A stretch of 64,000 bases of DNA, from contig JAWZYV010019969.1 in the NCBI GenBank assembly GCA_038373885.1, positions 806,001-870,000 of the forward strand, in the 5' to 3' direction. Made by a program: the position numbers and the translations under genes. This DNA comes from Cheiracanthium punctorium. Its lineage: Eukaryota > Arthropoda > Arachnida > Araneae > Cheiracanthiidae. Below the pieces are notes generated by a model. The model was not told where the DNA came from, searched no databases, and worked only from the letters and a program-made list of their open reading frames with translations. Of the stretch, positions 57,690 to 64,000 are shown piece by piece (within the stretch, counting starts at the first letter, position 1; every line of letters starts with the position of its first letter).

Positions 57690-59219
57690 TAAGGTATCAT
57701 TAAAATAATTATTAATTTTGCTAACGTATTATTATAAAGTAATACAGTACCGTTTACAGTGCCAATATTTGTTTAGATTTGGTTCTAGCGATTAAATATA
57801 TATGTATAGTATGTGAAATGCTATTAGACAACAGAAAGAATTCGAAAATAATATTTTTCATAAGTAATACTGAAGCATGTGTTATTTTGTTAATATAACA
57901 GTGTAAGTATTATTTTGTGAACGTAATTAAAATATTCTAAATGTTGAGAATGCTCATTCACTATTTATAAAAATTAGTGTATCCCGTAGTATCAATTTTT
58001 ATGAAAATATTCATTTTCACCATACATGTATTAAGGAACTCGTTTTTTTAGAGGATAGTAATTAAGATATATTCCATACGTTTTTTTTCATGCAAAATTC
58101 ATACTTTTAAAAAGAAATAATTTGAGTTTACTGTAATAATGATGCCAAACAAAGATTTTTTTAAAAATATTCTATTCCGCAATGTAAATGCAGTAAAAAA
58201 GAGAGAAAAACAAGAACATTGCATAGTATAAATAGAGTACTCAAAAGAAAAAAACTGGTCTTAAAAGGTAAAAAGAACTAAAATGTACCTATCGATAAGT
58301 ATATTTTTTAGTACTTTTTAGGTATTTTTATGTTGCAGAATATGTTTAATTCACTTTGGTATTTATTTAGAAATTCCAAAGATTTGTGCTATTACGTTTA
58401 TTATTTGCACTATCATCGCAGATAATAAAAGTGAGTATTAACATTTTTACGCTTAAAAAGTTCCGTCACGGGTACATTTCAAGGCTGAGCAACAGGATTA
58501 ATCAAAGAAAACTTGGTTCCCTCACCCCTATAATTCTGAATTATAAAAAGTTATAAATCTTACTATATAATTATGCTGATCTCTGTCTTACATACTCTGG
58601 AATAATTCCGGTTCAACCACTCCAAAAGGAAACATAAAAATTAAAAAGTGTAGCACAAAATATGTAATCAAAACTATACCGTCTGAACTTTTCGCTTGAA
58701 ATTTTTCATAATTATGCAGAAAAATAAAGAAATAATCTGCGCTATTTTAAAGATATGAAAATAAACCCCTTCCCTAATTTTCGAGCGATTTTTCTCTATT
58801 TACAGATATATATTATTTCCGAGAGTGAAAAATTTAATCATTTGTGTGGCAAAATCAAGTGTCGCACCTGATAAGGATGTCATACTGAGGTCACGGTTAT
58901 CAGGCATTTTAGAGAAAATTGCTATTCCAATAGTTTTTCTACAATACACAGTTTAACTATTTTCAAATGATTAAATATATTGAGTGTAGATGTATTTTTG
59001 TCGCATGTTTTTTCTAGCATCCGTTGTAATTGCCTCCACAACGGGCTTCAACTAGCTATTATATCAGCGGCTGCCACACTTTTTCTCCCGTCGCGTAAGT
59101 CACGTTATATTTCCACATATATATATGTGCATACAAATTATTTTAATCAGGGCCGGGGACTAAAGAAGACAACGGTTTATAAGAAATATTTCAATAATAT
59201 GTTACATAATATATATATT
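57690..59219. other. No gene seen; A+T-rich
   Basis: Apart from the short repeat at 58979-59042 shared with 53.9 kb, nothing is supported. Confidence 0.4.
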
Positions 59220-59830
59220 CAGCTACCAACTCTCCAGTTTTTTGAGATTTTTTACCACAATTTTGAAGAGTTTTATTTTAAAATAAATTTTCGCGTTCAC
59301 GTAAATCATAGTGGTGGATTCTGTGGAGGGAAAGCTTCCATAGCCCATAAAGGCCACAATTTTGGGATTTAAATTTGAAAGCCGATAGGTGGCGCCCTTG
59401 ATGTAGAGAGTCCGATCTTCGTGGGTTCTTATCCTTCTGGCGATGTAACGAAACCAACAGAAAGCTTTGTTCAATTTCGGTATCATTGCGTGCGGTTGTT
59501 TAATGCTGTGTTTTTAAAATTGTGCGGGTATCGAGTTAAAAAAAAATTATGTGTTATAGTTGAGATTTTCAGCAATAAAATTTTTCTACGTTTTAAGGGA
59601 AATGATTCAAGAAGAAAATTATTTAAAATGGATTAAAGCACGCTTTGATAGCATTGATTTTTCCTTCCCTACCGGACTTTCTTACGTAGCACACCATGTG
59701 TAGGATGAGAAATTCATAAGCTAAAAATGTAGCATCTGTTACCCCGCCAATAGATCCGTGTTTTAAGTACAATCTGACAGTTAAAAGTTAGCGGTGGAAA
59801 TATCCCGAAAAAAAACGGGAGAGTTTGCAG
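59220..59830. mobile_element. Candidate element with ends like the CAGAGCTACCAAGTC MITE
   Basis: Left CAGCTACCAACTCTCCAGTT then GAGATTTTTTACCAC; complement of right CTGCAAACTCTCCCGTTTTT then CGGGATATTTCCACCGC. The order mirrors the 23654 MITE ends. No duplication was matched and the interior is 500 bp of mixed sequence. Confidence 0.4.
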
Positions 59831-60069
59831 TTTTGTAATAAAGTTTAACAAATCGTATTATTATAATACAAAACTGAAGTTATTTTGGAGGGAAACAAAA
59901 GATGAACCAATGACATTAGAAAATCGCGTAACCTGGGTTTTCGGGTAGTCCTGGGTATTACTGTACATTATATCCGCAACTGCCCTTTCATACCTTGCAA
60001 ACAACCAGTTGGTAACATATTATCGCCTACCGTACACCTTTTAAAATCTTCTTCGTTAAAATATTTTTC

Positions 60070-60320
60070 AATTTCAAGCATAATGTTCTTATTAATAATA
60101 TCAGGGAGCTAAATGTATCAATTAGAAGCAGCCTTACGCTTTATATTCCTTTCATTTACGCATTAAGACATAAAAACCCTTTATTAAAAGTTCAACATTT
60201 AAAAGCTACGCCACATCTATTAAAAAATTACCATAAACACTTGGCTCTTAAGGGATTAATCCTTGTGATATGCACTATCTCCTAACATCTTCTGAAGTGT
60301 ATCCTCCTAAAATTTGCGTC
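60070..60320. repeat. Dispersed repeat, copy 2 (shared with 34.0 kb)
   Basis: AAAGTTCAACATTTAAAAGC, ACACTTGGCTCTTAA and CCTAAAATTTGCG follow the same order as 34030-34285. Confidence 0.55.
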
Positions 60321-61484
60321 CGTGGCAGCTGCCCACCTAGACAGCCCCTACCTATGGAACTGCGCACGGAGATTTTCTTTGCTAACATTCAGAATTTTTG
60401 AAATTTTGCCCTATAATGTCCTGCTAGTTGAGATACTCAAGAAAATTCAATGGCGGCTTGTGACCTGCTACAGTGGTGGGACCCGAAAAAAAAGTGCCCA
60501 TTAAAATCGCAAAAATATATATACATATAGAACAACCTATCCGCATGTACAGTATTTAAAGTTTCACAAATGAAAAATGATTATCAAAATTACTATATAA
60601 CTTTTGCTATTTTTTACCTAATTATGTTAAATTGAAAAGTTTATTACTAAACAATAAACCACATTTACTTATTTAATATTTATGTTCTTTATAGATGCCT
60701 GTTCATAATTCTTAGAGGATTTATTTATTTTAAAATCAATATGAACATACATAAAAATGACATTTATACATCGCTTTTCGTAAATCAAGAAAACAATACA
60801 GAAAAATATCTGACTGCACTGCAAAAATAAGATCACGCAAATAAAAAATGATTTCCTCCTAAGCGGAAAATTTCGCCAATAGCTACCGATTGCCTAAATT
60901 TCCCAGTACAGACAAGTAAATAGATCACCATGCGAGGGCCCGACGATCGTGGCCCCGAAGACAGCGCCCAATAAGCCATTTTGGAAGCCAAGTTAATTAT
61001 GCTTCAATATGGATTTTGTGCTCAATGCCAAATATGTCAACCCGGTGAACGGAGAAAAGACGCCCAATTCAGGGCAAGCCCGCCCATGGCCCATGCATGA
61101 TTTAGATAGGGGGGGGGAAATCGTATAACTATCGCTTTTTTAAGTGCTTTTTCTTAATGCATAGTATTAAAATGGAGTAAAATGCGTGCATTTTTTCAAT
61201 GAAGATAAATTATTGAAACACCTGTCTTGCATAATAGGAAGATACTTTGATTTAGACGGTGATTAGTCGGTGGGGCCAGGCCCCTCTGGCCCTTAATGAC
61301 GGGCCGCCACTGAGAAAATTTATTCCCATATTTTATGAAAAACGGGACCACTTTTAAAATTCGGAATTTTAGCAAATTCAGGATTCGTGTGAACCCTGCT
61401 TCACTGCGAATAGGTTATTGAATATACAAAAACACGTGTATACGATGAAACATTAAAAATACCTTAAAAATTTTTCATGTTTGG
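60321..61484. other. No gene recognised; unpaired hAT-like end
   Basis: The complement of about 61310-61260 reads CAGTGGCGGCCCGTCATTAA, in hAT style. A loosely similar left end CAGGGCAAGCCCGCCC lies at 61072, but the flanks do not match, so an element is not claimed. Confidence 0.35.
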
Positions 61485-61745
61485 AAAATTTACCAAACTT
61501 TGAAAATCTGTATCTCTGAACGTCTTAAGACTACAGAGGAAATTATGGTCTCAAATTGTAGATTATGTAATCTAGTTTAACAATGTAACACTCATTTTCG
61601 TAGAAAACGTGCTTGTTGGTGGTCAAATGGATAAAAAGGAAGAGAAAGAAATGCGAAAATTGAGAGCATCTGGGGATGTTCAACTGCGATCTGCAGGGCT
61701 GCCGATGTAGACAATATGGATTTTGCATCTCAGTCACTTGAAATC
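61485..61745. repeat. Direct repeat, left copy, flanking satellite-like block 3
   Basis: TTGAAAATCTGTATCTCTGA, CTAGTTTAACAATGTAAC, GAAAACGTGCTTGTT, GGGCTGCCGATG and TGGATTTTGCATC recur in order at 62425-62665, offset about 940. Confidence 0.75.
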
Positions 61746-61759
61746 AATAAAAATAAAGC

Positions 61760-62157
61760 TGGAACACTTTAATATTTTAAATACGTACTAAGGTGCTATA
61801 CATTAAAAGCGTATCATAATCTATGCGCCATCCCTATTTTTTTCCTTAGTCCATTAAGCTGGAAAATACATCATTATTCATGAGTGTGCCGTATTTTTCT
61901 TCTTTGTCTCATAAAATACATCTTTGAAATCGAAATCTGTCTTAAATTCCCCTACGAAAACTGTTTAACAATCTACGTCAAGCAATTCCAACTATTCTTC
62001 ATCATTTTAAATACTGTTTGGAATGTGCATCATAAAACATGAATGAACCGTGTTTGTATTTCTTGTTCAACAAAACCGTTCTCCAGAGTTGAAATCGAGA
62101 TTAAAATCTCTTATCGAATATATAAAATCGCTTATCTGTTTAACAATCTTCGTCAGG

Positions 62158-62189
<32 letters not shown>

Positions 62190-62370
62190 CGTGTGTGTAC
62201 TCTATCTATACTTCAACTTTATAAATATCATTTGGAAAGTGTATCATAATAGTGTACAGTATATGTGTTCCCTATTCCATAAAGCACACTTTCGGATTTG
62301 AAACCTACATTAAATTTGACTTCTACAATCTTCGCCAGGTATATTCTAACTATAATTTTTTCCTTTGTAA
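61760..62370. repeat. Satellite-like block 3, short version
   Basis: Starts with AACACTTTAATATTTTAAAT and monomer phrases (GAGTGTGCCGTATTTTTC, CATAAAATACATC) like blocks 1 and 2, but lacks the non-repeat insert. An AT/GT microsatellite interrupts it at 62157-62198. Confidence 0.65.
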
Positions 62371-62424
62371 TAAACTGGGGCAATAGCAAGCTTCTAGCCA
62401 ATTTTGATGATTTAAAGAATTTTG

Positions 62425-62665
62425 AAAATCTGGATCTCTGAAAGTCTACCGAGCAAATTCTGATTTTAAATTGTAGGAAATTTTACCTAGTTTAACAATA
62501 TATATGGTCGTTTTTGTGGAAAACGTACTTGTTTATGGTCAAATTGCGAATAAAAAAGACAAAAAGTGCGAAAATGTAGAACTTCTGGGGATATATTCAC
62601 TCGCGATCTACGGGGCTGCCGATGCTAAAAACTTGGATTTTGCATCCAGTTTTCGACATCAAGCT
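62425..62665. repeat. Direct repeat, right copy
   Basis: See 61485-61745. A 102-codon plus-strand frame over it (62504-62812) is interrupted in the left copy, so it is not a conserved gene. Confidence 0.75.
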
Positions 62666-63404
62666 GTGTTGAGTTTTGAAGACTTATTTTTGGGCACCAA
62701 ACTAGGCGATCAATTATCAAAATTCGCAAACCTTGGTGAATTTCAACATTTTATTCTCCTTCCTTCCCTCCTTCGCGCTATATTGCAATCGAATGTACTG
62801 TTCAGAAATTAGTACATACACACGAAAAAAAAAACCTATTCGAGAGAGTGTCTCACCATGACTCATCGTACAGACAATTTATATCGACGGTAAAAAACAT
62901 GATTGATTTTAACACTACTGTAGTGTTAAAAAAAGTAACCCAATTAACGTCGCTTGAGTTACCAGTTCCTCGTGACATAAACAAAGTACAAGGGTGGAAC
63001 GCTTAGGCTACTTAGATCTTCGCGCCTGACGTCCTGTATAAACAGAGAATAACAACTCAAGCTTTTATGTTATCAGTAAGCCTGCTTGATGGAATCATTC
63101 CAGTTTTATTTTCAATCAAAGAAAACTATTTAAAATTTCTGGTGACTTCTACAAATTCTAGAAGATATCTTAAATTAAATATTAAAATAAAAATGTCTTC
63201 ATCATACAAAATTATTCATTATGATCCATTTCCTCATCATATTATCGAATTACCTATGCTTAAAACTGCCAGTTGTCGTAAAATTAAATTTATTATCTCA
63301 ATTATTAATATGTTGTTACGTGTGAGAAATTAAAACTCGTACATGTAAGTACGATAATAGCTCAAAGGCTAGTAACAATGCAGTTAGGCTTTCTTTATCT
63401 AGGA
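62666..63404. other. No gene seen
   Basis: A+T-rich. The 88-codon frame at 63067-63333 has no recognisable motif. Confidence 0.4.
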
Positions 63405-63592
63405 CACATATGGGCTACCCCTGACCGGATGTGGCCTTCCACGTCTTTTGATCCGGCTCGCGGAACATATTACATTCCCTAATAAATCCATACAAACCAT
63501 TCAAAACCCCATGTAAATCCCAATTATGCGGCCGCGACTTCGTTTGCATTCTGAAGTTCGGTCTACACCTCTTTAAAGGTTATCTATACCTG
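63405..63592. mobile_element. hAT MITE, CAGGCATGGGCAACC family, copy 2 (inverted)
   Basis: Starts CACATATGGGCTACCCC and its complement from the other side starts CAGGTATAGATAACCTTT. The interior shares TTTTGATCCGGC, GCGGCCGCGACTTCG-like and CATTCTGAAGTTCGGTC phrases with the complement of 6646-6865. Flanks ATCTAGGA and ATATAGCA match at 6 of 8. Confidence 0.6.
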
Positions 63593-64000
63593 ATATAGCA
63601 GGTACTAATCTGACGATGGCCGTGGATATTACCCGATTTCAGAATCAGGTTTATATGAAAATAATTTTTGTAAAGAGTGCAGTGCCGATTGTTGAAAGAT
63701 TTTATTTTATGTATAATAAATCTCTTTGAAAATTCTGGGTTGTAAATTCTTTTGTTAAGTTCCTATGAAAATTTTCATTTAACTATTTACAACAAAAAAT
63801 GAAAGAAATACCGTGTGCGGGTGTATTTACGCTTATCATACCACGTGGGCTGGTATGACATAACTCCGCCTCTCTCTTATCTCTAATCGAACCACACACA
63901 CTTATGAACATGACCTGCATCCGGGATTTCAAAGGCGTGGGGACACGTGTACACTCTAAAGAACTCAGAATCGACGGCCTGATGTCTAGCAATTTACTAA
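63593..64000. other. No gene seen
   Basis: A 69-codon minus-strand frame (63992-63783) has no recognisable motif. Confidence 0.4.

Noticed and set aside
61072..61310. Complete hAT MITE between CAGGGCAAGCCCG and CGGGCCGCCACTG
   Set aside because: The two ends agree poorly and the flanking 8-mers do not match.
62504..62812. 102-codon plus-strand frame
   Set aside because: It lies in a direct repeat whose other copy (61.6 kb) does not keep the frame.

Overview
The window looks like repeat-rich, non-coding nuclear DNA from an animal, most likely an arthropod and plausibly an arachnid. The composition is A+T-rich. There are no bacterial-style gene runs, operons or long open frames. tRNA-derived SINEs, many hAT MITEs, pogo/Tigger, mariner, LINE and LTR relics are present. 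The SINE bodies and the protein relic near 38.4-39.3 kb resemble sequences I associate with spider and other arthropod genomes; that taxonomic call is an inference from memory, not a search result. No complete host gene can be named. The best host-gene candidate is a short exon pair on the minus strand near 2.8-3.1 kb.

Layout. 0-10 kb: a pogo-like element runs off the left edge, with a GC-rich hAT MITE nested in it. An AT microsatellite, several MITEs, a tRNA-type SINE (4.9 kb), a Tigger-like non-autonomous element (7.0-7.7 kb) and a decayed LINE reverse transcriptase (9.1-9.9 kb) follow. 10-16 kb (block A): a composite of repeats bracketed by two direct copies of one hAT MITE. 16-31 kb: SINEs, palindromic MITEs and a 1.5-kb hAT element carrying a probable solo LTR. 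31-45 kb: a decayed mariner, a fold-back element with a hammerhead-like motif, a second Tigger-like element and relics of an arthropod protein family. 45-52 kb: a long GT tract, a satellite-like block, diverged tandem repeats and a Tigger fragment. 52.8-57.0 kb (block B): an inverted relative of block A, bounded by hAT-type ends and a perfect 8-bp target duplication. 57-64 kb: further MITEs, a third satellite-like block flanked by direct repeats, and AT-rich DNA.

The most unusual observation is that blocks A and B contain the same segments in circularly permuted order. Block A is opened at one MITE and block B at a different MITE, and the outer flanks carry the target duplications of those MITEs. 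This is the pattern expected if a circular DNA (or a unit of a tandem array) had inserted by homologous recombination at resident MITE copies. The other leading observation is a hammerhead-ribozyme-like core found in two places, with base changes in its stem that preserve pairing.

The elements do not form a pathway. The region reads as nested transposon insertions of different ages, and many boundaries can be fixed from target-site duplications visible in the sequence.
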